This document shows, in pieces, positions 44,488 to 53,476 of a stretch of 64,000 nt of DNA. The notes under the pieces were generated by a model. The model did no database searches. It saw only the letters and a list, made by a program, of their open reading frames with translations, and was not told where the DNA came from. The number at the start of each line of letters is the position of its first letter. The first letter of the stretch is position 1. The stretch comes from Lachnospiraceae bacterium (GTDB lineage Bacteria; Bacillota; Clostridia; Lachnospirales; Lachnospiraceae), in the NCBI GenBank assembly GCA_902363825.1, contig CABJBK010000005.1, positions 62,001 to 126,000 on the forward strand, written 5' to 3'. Position numbers and translations under genes: made by a program.

Positions 44488-45588
44488 ATGAAAAAGAAAG
44501 TTTTGACAGGAGTTCTTGCAGCAGCAATGGTAATGTCTATGGCAGGATGTGGAAGCACCAAGGATACCACTTCCACAGCAGGGAACACCGCATCAACCGA
44601 TGCACAGACAGAGAGTGCAGCAGAAACGACAGATGGCACGGAGGCAGCCTCCGGAGCAACCTATAAGGTCGGTATCGTTCAGTATGTGGATGACGCGTCC
44701 TTAAATCAGATCGAAGCAGCGATCGAAGCAGAGCTTGATAAAAAAGGCGAGGAGCTTGGAGTAACGTTTGATTACGGCGATTACACCTTCAATGGTCAGG
44801 CAGATTCCACGACATTAAATCAGATCGCAACAGAACTCGTTGCAGATAATGTGGATGTGATCATTCCGATCGCGACTCCGGCAGCTATGATCATGCAGAA
44901 CGCGACAGAAGATAATCAGATCCCGGTTGTATTTTCCGCAGTATCCGATCCGGAAAGCGCCGGACTTGTGGCAGGTAACGACGCACCGGGCGCAAATATC
45001 ACAGGAACCTCAGACGCATTGGACACAGATGCGGTATTTGATCTGATGTTTGCGGCAGATCCGGATATCAAATCCGTAGGTCTTTTATATGATAAGAGCC
45101 AGGATTCCGCAAAGAAACCGATTGAGGAAGCCAAAGCTTACCTGGAAGGAAAAGGCGTAGAGGTAGTAGAAAAGACAGGAACGACCAATGATGAGATCAG
45201 CAATGCGGCAGACGCGCTGGCAGCAGCAGGTGTGGATGCGGTATTTACTCCGACCGATAATACGGTAATGACAGCAGAGCTTGCGATCTATGAAAAATTT
45301 ATTGATGCGGGGATCCCGCATTACACCGGTGCAGATTCCTTCGCATTAAATGGAGCGTTCTTAGGATATGGCGTAAATTATGAAGATCTTGGAACTGCGA
45401 CAGCAGATATGGTAGTAGACATTCTGGTAAATGGAAAGAATCCGGCGGAGACACCGGTACAGACACTTAGCAATGGTATCGCGACCGTAAATACCGAGAC
45501 AGCAGAAGCTCTTGGAATTGACTACAGTGTATTCTCCGATATGTGTGAGGGCGTAGTAGAAACACAGACAGCGGAGGAATTTGAATAA
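44488..45588 (+). CDS. ABC transporter substrate-binding lipoprotein, TrpX type
   Basis: Extracytoplasmic substrate-binding lipoprotein of 366 residues. A signal peptide ends in the lipobox MAGC (Cys21), followed by a Ser/Thr/Ala-rich linker and a domain of the ABC_sub_bind family (periplasmic binding protein type I). The family was linked to tryptophan or tyrosine uptake because of its T-box control, and here the T-box specifier is UGG for Trp. It is the first gene of a three-gene importer operon. Tryptophan as substrate is inferred from regulation. Confidence 0.92.
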   Translation: MKKKVLTGVLAAAMVMSMAGCGSTKDTTSTAGNTASTDAQTESAAETTDGTEAASGATYKVGIVQYVDDASLNQIEAAIEAELDKKGEELGVTFDYGDYTFNGQADSTTLNQIATELVADNVDVIIPIATPAAMIMQNATEDNQIPVVFSAVSDPESAGLVAGNDAPGANITGTSDALDTDAVFDLMFAADPDIKSVGLLYDKSQDSAKKPIEEAKAYLEGKGVEVVEKTGTTNDEISNAADALAAAGVDAVFTPTDNTVMTAELAIYEKFIDAGIPHYTGADSFALNGAFLGYGVNYEDLGTATADMVVDILVNGKNPAETPVQTLSNGIATVNTETAEALGIDYSVFSDMCEGVVETQTAEEFE

Positions 45589-45622
45589 AACGATAGAAAA
45601 GTATGACCGGAGGTAGGTTTTT

Positions 45623-46579
45623 ATGTCTTCAATATTCACGTTATCCATTGTACAGAGTGCTCTGGAACTGGGATTTATCTATTCGCTGGTGGCACTGGCG
45701 TTATTTATCTCTTTTACGATTTTAAATATAGCAGATCTTTCCACGGACGGATGTTTTACGCTTGGCTGTGCGGTGGGCGCCATGGTGACGCTCGCCGGGC
45801 ATCCGGTGCTTGCGCTGTTCGCGGCAATGGGTGCGGGGGTATGCTCCGGTTTTATTACCGCGTTTTTGCAGACGAGAATGGGGATCGAATCCATTCTTGC
45901 TGGAATCATCGTAAATACCGGACTTTACACGATCAACATCGCAGTGATGGGATTTGCGTCCAATGTGAATCTGTTTGGCTGTGATACGATATTCAGTCTT
46001 GCAAAAGAGACGATCGGCGGCAGCTTTTACAAGATCATTGTGGTAGCCATTGTAGTTGCGGCTGTCGCGCTCATCCTCTCATGGTTCCTTGGCACCAGAC
46101 TCGGACTTTCCATCCGGGCGACCGGAGATAATCCGGATATGGTGAAGGCATCCAGTATCAATCCGGGATTTATGATCACCGTAGGGCTTTGTGTGGCGAA
46201 TTCTCTGACCGGACTGTCCGGCGCACTGCTCGCGCAGTATCAGAAATCCTGCGACATCAATCTTGGTACCGGAATGGTTACGATCGCGCTTGCCAGCCTG
46301 ATCATCGGAGAATCCATTATCGGGAAAGGCTCGATATTAAAACGCGTCTGCGGAGTGGTACTCGGAAGCTGTCTGTACCGCTTTTTGGTTGCGGTAGCGC
46401 TTCGCTTAAATGTTCCGGCGGAATGCTTAAAGCTGGTTTCCGCGATCATCGTTGCGGTAGCGATCGCGTTCCCGTATTTAAAAAAGCGCGCGGCGTTTTC
46501 TAGACAGAAATCGATCGCGATCCGAAAGAGAAAGGAGGATTCGTATGCTGCAGCTGAAACACATAGAAAAGACATTTAA
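45623..46579 (+). CDS. ABC transporter permease, TrpY type
   Basis: Membrane permease of 318 residues with about eight hydrophobic segments of the BPD_transp_2 family. It shows LGFIYSLVALALFISF in the first helix, a STDGCFTLGCAVGA segment, and TGDNPDMVKASSINP, the cytoplasmic coupling region. The C-terminus is basic. It overlaps the ATPase gene by 35 bp, so the two are coupled. It is the only permease of this importer, so it likely acts as a homodimer. Confidence 0.9.
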   Translation: MSSIFTLSIVQSALELGFIYSLVALALFISFTILNIADLSTDGCFTLGCAVGAMVTLAGHPVLALFAAMGAGVCSGFITAFLQTRMGIESILAGIIVNTGLYTINIAVMGFASNVNLFGCDTIFSLAKETIGGSFYKIIVVAIVVAAVALILSWFLGTRLGLSIRATGDNPDMVKASSINPGFMITVGLCVANSLTGLSGALLAQYQKSCDINLGTGMVTIALASLIIGESIIGKGSILKRVCGVVLGSCLYRFLVAVALRLNVPAECLKLVSAIIVAVAIAFPYLKKRAAFSRQKSIAIRKRKEDSYAAAETHRKDI

Positions 46580-47348
46580 TCCGGGAACGGTCAATGAAAA
46601 AAGGGCGCTTACGGATCTGAACCTCGATTTGAAGGACGGAGATTTTGCAACGATCGTCGGAAGTAACGGCGCGGGAAAATCTACCATGTTCAATGCGATC
46701 ACAGGAGCGTTTTATGTCGATGAAGGGCAGATTATTCTGGATGGGGAGGATATCACCTATAAGAAAGAATATCTGCGCAGTCATGAGATCGGACATCTGT
46801 TCCAGGATCCGCTTCGTGGAACCGCACCGGGCATGACGATCGAGGAAAATATGGCACTTGCCTATCTGCGTGCAAAGACGATGCGCAATCAGTATTTCAG
46901 CCGCATTAACAAAGCGGATAAAGAGAAGTTCCGTGAACAGCTCGCACTGCTTGATATGGGACTGGAAGACCGGATGAAACAGCCGGTCGGTCTTTTGTCC
47001 GGCGGGCAGCGTCAGGCGCTGACACTTCTTATGGCAACGATGGTGACACCGAAGATCCTTTTGCTCGATGAACATACGGCGGCACTGGATCCGGCGACCG
47101 CAGCGAAAGTGCTTGCGCTTACCAGACAGATCATTGCGGAGCGGAAGATCACGGCACTCATGGTCACACACAATATGCACCAGGCGTTGGAACTTGGAAA
47201 CCGCACGCTCATGATGGATGCGGGAAGCATCATCTTTGATGTGTCTGGGGCAGAGCGGGAAAAGCTTACGGTGGATGATCTTTTGGAAAAATTCAAAGAA
47301 AATGCCGGCAGACAGTTAGACAATGACCGGATTTTAACTTCAAAATAA
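46545..47348 (+). CDS. ABC transporter ATP-binding protein, TrpZ type
   Basis: ATPase of 267 residues for the importer. Walker A is GSNGAGKST, the signature LLSGGQRQ, and Walker B ILLLDEHTAALDP with His in the place where Pro is usual (DEHTA), as seen in this subfamily. The switch histidine is in VTHNM. The ATG at 46545 is preceded by AAAGGAGG within the permease gene. A strong terminator follows the gene. Confidence 0.93.
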   Translation: MLQLKHIEKTFNPGTVNEKRALTDLNLDLKDGDFATIVGSNGAGKSTMFNAITGAFYVDEGQIILDGEDITYKKEYLRSHEIGHLFQDPLRGTAPGMTIEENMALAYLRAKTMRNQYFSRINKADKEKFREQLALLDMGLEDRMKQPVGLLSGGQRQALTLLMATMVTPKILLLDEHTAALDPATAAKVLALTRQIIAERKITALMVTHNMHQALELGNRTLMMDAGSIIFDVSGAEREKLTVDDLLEKFKENAGRQLDNDRILTSK

Positions 47349-47360
47349 TAAAAATGCGAC

Positions 47361-47396
47361 AGCAGCTGTTCCAGTCAGGGACAGCTGCTTTTTTTG
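47361..47396 (+). terminator. Rho-independent terminator after the importer operon
   Basis: A 12 bp stem AGCAGCTGTTCC with its complement (one G-T pair) and a T-run. Confidence 0.9.
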
Positions 47397-47416
47397 TAAT
47401 GACGACCGTTGATCAG

Positions 47417-47442
47417 AGCGGGATGCGGAACGCATCCCGTCT
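47417..47442. repeat. Short hairpin repeat, copy 2
   Basis: Matches 24 of 26 bases of the element at 7786-7811. The 9 bp stem CGGGATGCG with complement is followed here by TCTTTTT, so this copy could also terminate transcription. Confidence 0.55.
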
Positions 47443-47537
47443 TTTTGTCCTGCGCCGGAAATGACGGAACAATATGACTAAAAAGGAACGGCAAAATTTG
47501 TCTATTTCTGTGAATGGAATCGGAAATGGGATCGTGA

Positions 47538-47584
47538 TACAATATAGGAAACCAGAAAACCAAAACTGGTTTTCTGGTTTCCTA
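47538..47584 (+). promoter_or_regulatory. Extended -10 box with long palindromic operator before the TetR gene
   Basis: TGATACAAT (TACAAT at 47538-47543) is an extended -10 without a clear -35. From 47545 to 47584 runs an inverted repeat with 18 bp perfect arms and an AAAC centre (arm TAGGAAACCAGAAAACCA). It covers the expected transcription start, the usual place for an autorepressor site. Confidence 0.65.
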
Positions 47585-47617
47585 TCAACAGAGAGAAGAA
47601 GGCAAAGGAGAGCAGTT

Positions 47618-48190
47618 ATGGATATACAGGCAGCAAAGGAAACTATTTTGGAAGCCACATTAAAGATGTTTTACGAAAAGGGTCTGAAATTTACAATGAG
47701 TGATATCGCGGTTTGCGCAGGAATGAGTAAACGGACGATTTATATGGTGTTTGCGGATAAGGAGAGCCTTTTTTACGCAATGGTAGATTACTGTTTTGAC
47801 AAGATAAAGGACAGTGAGAAAAAGGTGTTGGAGGATGCTTCTCTGGATACCGTAGGCAAGATCCGCGCGATCCTCTCCGTACTTCCCGAAGGATATCGTG
47901 AGATCGATTTTCAGAAGCTCTTTATTTTAAAAGAAAAATATCCGAAGATCTACCGGCGTGTGGAGGAGCGGTTGGAGAGCGGATGGGAGAACACGATCGC
48001 ACTGATCGAACAGGGGATTGCAGAGGGTGTTGTGCGCCCGGTCAATATCGCGATCTATAAAGTGATGTTGGAAGCAACGATCGAACAGTTTTTCCAGCGG
48101 GATGTTCTGGTCAGCAATCAGATCTCCTATGCGGATGCGTTAGATGAAGTGGTCGGGATCCTGGTGGATGGAATTACCGTAAAATGCTAA
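47618..48190 (+). CDS. TetR/AcrR family transcriptional regulator
   Basis: Repressor-type regulator of 190 residues. The N-terminal helix-turn-helix (about residues 10-55) reads LKFTMSDIAVCAGMSKRTIYMVF; the C-terminal ligand domain is not specific. The ATG at 47618 has AAAGGAGAG upstream; longer in-frame starts lie before the promoter and palindrome and are rejected. The palindrome 33 bp upstream is a likely autoregulatory site. The following genes (GT-B-like protein, GPH transporter, GH36) run on the same strand with short gaps and may be its targets. Confidence 0.9.
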   Translation: MDIQAAKETILEATLKMFYEKGLKFTMSDIAVCAGMSKRTIYMVFADKESLFYAMVDYCFDKIKDSEKKVLEDASLDTVGKIRAILSVLPEGYREIDFQKLFILKEKYPKIYRRVEERLESGWENTIALIEQGIAEGVVRPVNIAIYKVMLEATIEQFFQRDVLVSNQISYADALDEVVGILVDGITVKC

Positions 48191-48227
48191 AAAACGAACC
48201 ATAGACTGGCAGAAAAGAGGAAAAGAT

Positions 48228-49694
48228 ATGAAAGACAGATCAAAAGTGATTTTTGGAAATGAGATGAGCAGCCGTGTGTACCATAAGGCGGAAAAATCCA
48301 AAAAGAAATACAGCAAGAAGTTTGGGGATGATGCGGCGGTCAATTATCCGCTCTATATAGAAAAGAATCCGTATATCGGAGACGCGCTTGGCGTGCAGAA
48401 TATCTTAATCAACGGAAAGGATAATGCCACAGAAGCGTTTGATCGCGAAAAAGGCATTATCGTCGGAAATATCCGTATGGGGTTTGGACATTACAGGATC
48501 TCCATGGCGATGGCATCTGCGGCAAAGCATCTGGGCTATACACCGTACTGGCTGGATCTGAATTCCTTCCCGGAGACGACCTGCACCAAGGTGATCAGCG
48601 CACAGAATGATCTCTACTCGCTGGGATCAAGACTTTCCGCGAAGAGCAGACTGTTTAACCGGTTTATGTGGGAGCCGATGAATTACGAAGGGTTCCGGGC
48701 GCTGTCCTATAATGCTGCGGATCAGAAAAACGCGGAGCTGATGGCGCCGGTCTACCGCAACATTCCAAAAGATATCCCGGTGATCGGGACTCATGTGTGG
48801 TCGGCGCAGGCGGCAGTGCATGCCGGCATGCACTATGTAGTCAACGCGATCCCGGATAACTGGCCGATGGCACTGCATCTTTCCGAAGGAAGTGTCCACA
48901 CCGTTCAGTGTCACAATGCGTACATGGGCTACCGCATTTTAAACGGAATGCAAAAGGACGAGGTCTTAAAACCAATGCCGGAGGAAAGCCTTGTATACAC
49001 CGGTCACTATATCGACCATGAGCTGGTATCCAATATCGAGTCGGACTGTGCGGCGAGGATCCGGCGCAAAAAGGATAAAAAGCCGATGCGGTTTTTACTC
49101 ACGATCGGAGGGGCAGGCGCACAAAAAGAGATTTTTGCGGCGATCATCCATTATCTGATTCCGGCGATCCGCGAAAAGAAGGCGGCGCTTTATGTGAATG
49201 TGGGCGATTACCGGAATGTCTGGGAGGAACTGGTAAAAGAAATCCCGGAGATGAAGAGCCTCTCAACCGAGCATTTCAATCAGTGGGAAGAGACGGAGCA
49301 TTTTGCAAAAGAGGCACTGACCGGGGAAGTGGAAGGCATTCACGGTTTCTGGCATGAAAACATTTTTGAGGCGGTCTACTGCACGAATCTGCTGATGCGA
49401 AGTGTGGATGTGCTGGTCACAAAACCGAGTGAACTCGCGTTTTATCCGGTGCCGAAATTATTTATCAAGCGCGTCGGAAAGCATGAGATGTGGGGCGCGA
49501 TCCATTCGGCGGAGATCGGGGATGGAACCTTAGAGTGCCGTGATATACCACATACCTTACAGATGATCGATCTGTTCTTAAAAGAGGACGGGCTGCTTTT
49601 CGACATGTGCGATAACATTGTGAAAAATAAGTCGATCGGTATCTATGACGGGGCATACAAAGTCGTGGAACTGGCGATGGGCTTAAAGAAGTAA
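48228..49694 (+). CDS. Unknown protein with GT-B glycosyltransferase-like features
   Basis: Cytosolic protein of 488 residues; I do not recognise the family with certainty. Features resemble GT-B enzymes of the MurG/MGDG-synthase kind: an N-terminal GNIRMGFGHYRISMAMA glycine loop, a middle LLTIGGAGAQKE strand-loop, and a C-terminal TKPSELAFYPVPKLF with GKHE, like the donor-sugar site of GT28. The first 75 residues are polar and without a known domain. The start follows AGAGGAAAAGAT. It lies 37 bp after the TetR gene and 19 bp before the sugar symporter. A sugar-nucleotide or lipid-linked role is possible but unproven. Confidence 0.7.
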   Translation: MKDRSKVIFGNEMSSRVYHKAEKSKKKYSKKFGDDAAVNYPLYIEKNPYIGDALGVQNILINGKDNATEAFDREKGIIVGNIRMGFGHYRISMAMASAAKHLGYTPYWLDLNSFPETTCTKVISAQNDLYSLGSRLSAKSRLFNRFMWEPMNYEGFRALSYNAADQKNAELMAPVYRNIPKDIPVIGTHVWSAQAAVHAGMHYVVNAIPDNWPMALHLSEGSVHTVQCHNAYMGYRILNGMQKDEVLKPMPEESLVYTGHYIDHELVSNIESDCAARIRRKKDKKPMRFLLTIGGAGAQKEIFAAIIHYLIPAIREKKAALYVNVGDYRNVWEELVKEIPEMKSLSTEHFNQWEETEHFAKEALTGEVEGIHGFWHENIFEAVYCTNLLMRSVDVLVTKPSELAFYPVPKLFIKRVGKHEMWGAIHSAEIGDGTLECRDIPHTLQMIDLFLKEDGLLFDMCDNIVKNKSIGIYDGAYKVVELAMGLKK

Positions 49695-49713
49695 AAACGG
49701 AGGAGAAATTACT

Positions 49714-51120
49714 ATGAAACTGACAGGAAAAGAAAAAATTTCATATGGACTGGGGGCAGTCGGAAAGGATATGGTCTATATGCTTTCCGCAAGTTACATT
49801 TTGTATTATTATCAGGATATCCTTGGCGTGAGCGCGATCGCAATGGGATTTATCCTGCTTGGCGCGCGGATCTTTGACGCGTTCAATGACCCGGTCATGG
49901 GGATCATTGTGGCAAAGACACGTACCAGATGGGGTAAATTCCGTCCGTGGCTTTTGATCGGAACGCTCTTAAATGCAGTAGTGCTCTATCTGATGTTCGC
50001 GGCACCGCCCACACTGGACGGAAGCGGCATGGTCGCGTATGCGGCGGTCACTTATATCGTGTGGGGTGTGACCTATACGATGATGGATATCCCGTACTGG
50101 TCGATGATCCCGGCGTTTACCGAGGGCGGTAAAGAGCGTGAGGGACTTTCCGCAATGGCGCGTTCCTGCGCGGGTGTCGGCTCGGCGATCGTGACGATCA
50201 TTACAATGAAATGCGTCTACATGTTAGGACAGGGAGATGAGCGCACCGGCTTTCGGTGGTTTGCGTTGATCATTGCGGTGATCTTTGTATTATGTACCCT
50301 GACGACCTGCATCAATATTAAGGAAAAATCAACGGTTCAGGTCGATGCACCGTCCATAAAGCAGATGCTTCAGGCGCTGATCCAGAACGATCAGGCAATG
50401 GCAACGGTTATTACGATTGTTTTGATCAACATGTCGATGTATATTACATCAAATCTGGTAATTTACTTTTTTAAATATGATTTTGGCGGTGAGGGATGGT
50501 ATAATAGTTATACATTATTCAGCACCTTTGGCGGAGCGATGCAGATCGCGGCGATGGTATTTTTCTTTTCACTGCTTCGCAGATTTTTCAGCACGATCCA
50601 GGTATTTTATGTGAGCTTTGCCATGGCAGTGATCGGCTATGTCTCACTTTTGATCCTTGCGTTTACCAATATGTCAAATGTGGTGCTGTTATTTATACCG
50701 GGCTTTTTCATTTTCGCGGCAAACGGCATGCTCGCCATTCTTACGACGGTATTCCTTGCAAATACCGTGGATTACGGGGAATTGAAAAACAACCGCAGGG
50801 ATGAGAGTGTGATCTTTTCCATGCAGACCTTTGTCGTAAAACTGGCATCCGGCGTAGCGGCACTTGTGGCATCCATCTGCCTTAGTGTGTTCCATCTGAA
50901 CTCAGATACCGAAAATACCGCAGAGGTGGCAAAAGCGGCGGTAAGCTCCGTAGTCGGACTGCGTATGACGATGACACTGATCCCGATCGCGGGACTTGTC
51001 ATTGCGGGAATCTTTTTCTACAAAAAATATAAGCTGACCGAAGAAAAAGTAGAAGAGATCGCAGAACAGGTTAAGATCAGACGGGAAGCCGGGCAAAATC
51101 AGCTGACGGGAGGAAAATAG
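49714..51120 (+). CDS. GPH family sugar:cation symporter (MFS)
   Basis: Membrane carrier of 468 residues with 12 predicted helices, of the glycoside-pentoside-hexuronide family (MelB-like). The start KEKISYGLGAVGKDMVY is typical, as is DAFNDPVMGIIV with the cation-site Asp residues, and TRWGKFRPWLL in the loop between helices 2 and 3. Substrate is probably an alpha-galactoside, inferred from the GH36 gene next to it. The ATG is preceded by GGAGGAG and the gene ends one base before the GH36 start. Confidence 0.92.
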   Translation: MKLTGKEKISYGLGAVGKDMVYMLSASYILYYYQDILGVSAIAMGFILLGARIFDAFNDPVMGIIVAKTRTRWGKFRPWLLIGTLLNAVVLYLMFAAPPTLDGSGMVAYAAVTYIVWGVTYTMMDIPYWSMIPAFTEGGKEREGLSAMARSCAGVGSAIVTIITMKCVYMLGQGDERTGFRWFALIIAVIFVLCTLTTCINIKEKSTVQVDAPSIKQMLQALIQNDQAMATVITIVLINMSMYITSNLVIYFFKYDFGGEGWYNSYTLFSTFGGAMQIAAMVFFFSLLRRFFSTIQVFYVSFAMAVIGYVSLLILAFTNMSNVVLLFIPGFFIFAANGMLAILTTVFLANTVDYGELKNNRRDESVIFSMQTFVVKLASGVAALVASICLSVFHLNSDTENTAEVAKAAVSSVVGLRMTMTLIPIAGLVIAGIFFYKKYKLTEEKVEEIAEQVKIRREAGQNQLTGGK

Positions 51121-51121
51121 A

Positions 51122-53476
51122 ATGATCACAGAAAATGAGGGATTTTACTGGCTGACAACCGAACATACCGCGTATGGATTCCAGGTGCTTGAAACGGGAC
51201 ATCTGGAACATCTGTATTACGGCCCGAAGATCCGGGTAAAAGATCCATCGGCACTTTCGGAAAAGTGTGCGTTTGGGCTCGGAAATACGATCGCCTATGA
51301 TGCGGCACATGAAAATCTGTCACTGGAAAATATGAGACTTGAGATGTCGTCCTACGGGAAAGGGGATATTCGTGAACCGTTTGTGGAGATCACTTATGCG
51401 GATGGAAGCTTTTCCAGTGATTTTAAATTTGATCATGCAGATATCATGGAAGAAAAAGAAGCGTATGAGACGCTGCCTGGTTCCTATGCCACAGAAGAGG
51501 AGGGCGTAGAACAGCTCACCGTTGTTTTGAAGGAGCAGGCATCCCCGGTGTATCTCGAACTTCACTATTATGTATATGAAAAATCCGATGTCATCACACG
51601 AAGCGCGAAGCTCTGTAACGAAGGAGATACGCCGATCCGTCTGCGCCGGCTGCTCAGCACACAGCTGGATTTTTCGGATCATGACTATGTGGTATCAGAC
51701 TTTCACGGCGGCTGGGCGCGGGAGATGGAACGTACGGATACCAGGATCACGGCGGGAAAATTCGTAAACGCGTCCTATACCGGCGGTTCCTCGAGCCGCG
51801 CAAATCCGTTTCTCATGTTAAGCCGTGAAAATACGACGGAAGAAGCAGGACTCTGCTACGGCATGAATCTGATTTACAGTGGAAACCATTACACGGCAGT
51901 CGAGGTCGGAAGCTTTGGCAAGACCCGCGTGGTCATGGGGATCAATCCGCAGTCTTTCTGTTTTTATTTAGAGCCGAAAAAAACGTTTGAGGCGCCGGAG
52001 GCGGTGATGACGGTATCTGCGGACGGCTTTGGCGGTATGAGCAGAAATATGCAGTATTTTGTACAGGAGCATATCATAAGGGGCGAATGGAAGAAAAAAG
52101 AGCGTCCGGTGCTTCTAAACAGTTGGGAAGCGGCATACTTTGATATCAATGAGAAGAAGCTGTTAAAACTTGCGAAGGCTGGAAAAGAGGCAGGGATAGA
52201 GCTGTTTGTGATGGATGACGGCTGGTTCGGGGAGCGTAAGGATGATAAGCGTTCGCTGGGTGACTGGGAAGCGGATAAAAAGAAGCTGCCGGACGGTGTC
52301 CGGGGACTGGCGGACAAGATCAACGCGCTCGGACTTTCCTTTGGTATCTGGGTGGAGCCTGAGATGGTAAATGTGGACAGTGACTGTTACCGGGCGCATC
52401 CGGACTGGGCGATGGATATTCCGGGAAGAGAACACTCTGAGGGAAGAAATCAGAGAGTCCTTGATCTGGCAAATCCGGAGGTGGTCGATTATATCATTGA
52501 AAAAATGACCGCGCTTTTTTCCGGCGCGAATATTTCCTATGTCAAATGGGACATGAACCGGATCTTTTCCGACTGCTATTCCAAATATCTGGGACATGAG
52601 CGGCAGGGCGAGACCGCACACCGGTATATGACCGGTCTGTATCGCGTGATGAAGACCCTGACGGAGCATTTTCCGCATATCCTGTTTGAGGGCTGCGCGG
52701 CGGGCGGCAACCGGTTTGATCTTGGAATATTAAGTTACTTCCCACAGATCTGGGCGAGTGACAATACCGACGCAGTCTGCCGTCTGGCGATCCAGACCGG
52801 ATACAGCTATGGTTATCCGCTTTCCGCGGTCTCAGCGCATGTGTCCGCATGTCCGAACCACCAGACACTGCGTGTGACGCCGCTGCCTACAAGGTATCAT
52901 GTGGCGGCGTTTGGCGTGCTTGGCTATGAATGCAATTTCTGCGAACTGAACAAAGAGGAATTTCTTGAGATCAAAAGACAGATCGCCGAATATAAGAAGT
53001 GGCGGCAGGTGCTGCAGTTTGGACGGATGTACCGTGGCAGACAGGATAACCTGTACGAGTGGACAGTGGTGAGCGAGGATCAAAAGGCAGCGGTCGGTAT
53101 GCTTGCACAGAAACTTACGGCTGCCAACGCGCCGTATGCGCGCTACCATGCGGCAGGGCTTGCGCCGGAGAAATGCTATCATTTCTATAATCAGCCGATG
53201 AAACATGACATCCGTGAATTCGGGGATCTGATCAACACGGCAGCGCCGATCCATATCCGTAAGAATTCACTTATTCACCATGCAGTGGCGAAATTCGTAA
53301 AAATGGATGGCGAGACGGAAGACTATCTGGTATACGGTGATGGTCTGATGCAGGCGGGTGTGAACTTAAAACAGGCATTCAGCGCGACCGGATATAACAG
53401 CGAGGTCCGTTATTTCCCGGATTTCGCGTCACGAATGTATTTTATGGAGGAACAGGATGAGTCAGGTGTCCTTTGA
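51122..53476 (+). CDS. Alpha-galactosidase, GH36
   Basis: Hydrolyses terminal alpha-1,6-galactosides such as melibiose and raffinose. The protein has 784 residues, slightly longer than the usual 720-740, with an N-terminal beta-sandwich, a TIM barrel and a C-terminal beta domain. The nucleophile is Asp477 in YVKWDMNR and the acid/base Asp547 in WASDNTDA. The substrate-binding FVMDDGWFG motif is present. No signal peptide, so it is intracellular and works on imported sugar. It is preceded by GGGAGG and overlaps the next gene by 20 bp. Confidence 0.94.
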   Translation: MITENEGFYWLTTEHTAYGFQVLETGHLEHLYYGPKIRVKDPSALSEKCAFGLGNTIAYDAAHENLSLENMRLEMSSYGKGDIREPFVEITYADGSFSSDFKFDHADIMEEKEAYETLPGSYATEEEGVEQLTVVLKEQASPVYLELHYYVYEKSDVITRSAKLCNEGDTPIRLRRLLSTQLDFSDHDYVVSDFHGGWAREMERTDTRITAGKFVNASYTGGSSSRANPFLMLSRENTTEEAGLCYGMNLIYSGNHYTAVEVGSFGKTRVVMGINPQSFCFYLEPKKTFEAPEAVMTVSADGFGGMSRNMQYFVQEHIIRGEWKKKERPVLLNSWEAAYFDINEKKLLKLAKAGKEAGIELFVMDDGWFGERKDDKRSLGDWEADKKKLPDGVRGLADKINALGLSFGIWVEPEMVNVDSDCYRAHPDWAMDIPGREHSEGRNQRVLDLANPEVVDYIIEKMTALFSGANISYVKWDMNRIFSDCYSKYLGHERQGETAHRYMTGLYRVMKTLTEHFPHILFEGCAAGGNRFDLGILSYFPQIWASDNTDAVCRLAIQTGYSYGYPLSAVSAHVSACPNHQTLRVTPLPTRYHVAAFGVLGYECNFCELNKEEFLEIKRQIAEYKKWRQVLQFGRMYRGRQDNLYEWTVVSEDQKAAVGMLAQKLTAANAPYARYHAAGLAPEKCYHFYNQPMKHDIREFGDLINTAAPIHIRKNSLIHHAVAKFVKMDGETEDYLVYGDGLMQAGVNLKQAFSATGYNSEVRYFPDFASRMYFMEEQDESGVL

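Noticed and set aside
46500..47180. 226-codon open frame opposite the TrpZ-type ATPase
   Set aside because: No ribosome binding site or family resemblance; it lies wholly antisense to a well-supported ATPase gene.
47474..47617. 48-codon N-terminal extension of the TetR protein
   Set aside because: It would translate the -10 box and the palindromic operator. The ATG at 47618 has AAAGGAGAG and the helix-turn-helix then lies at the usual position.
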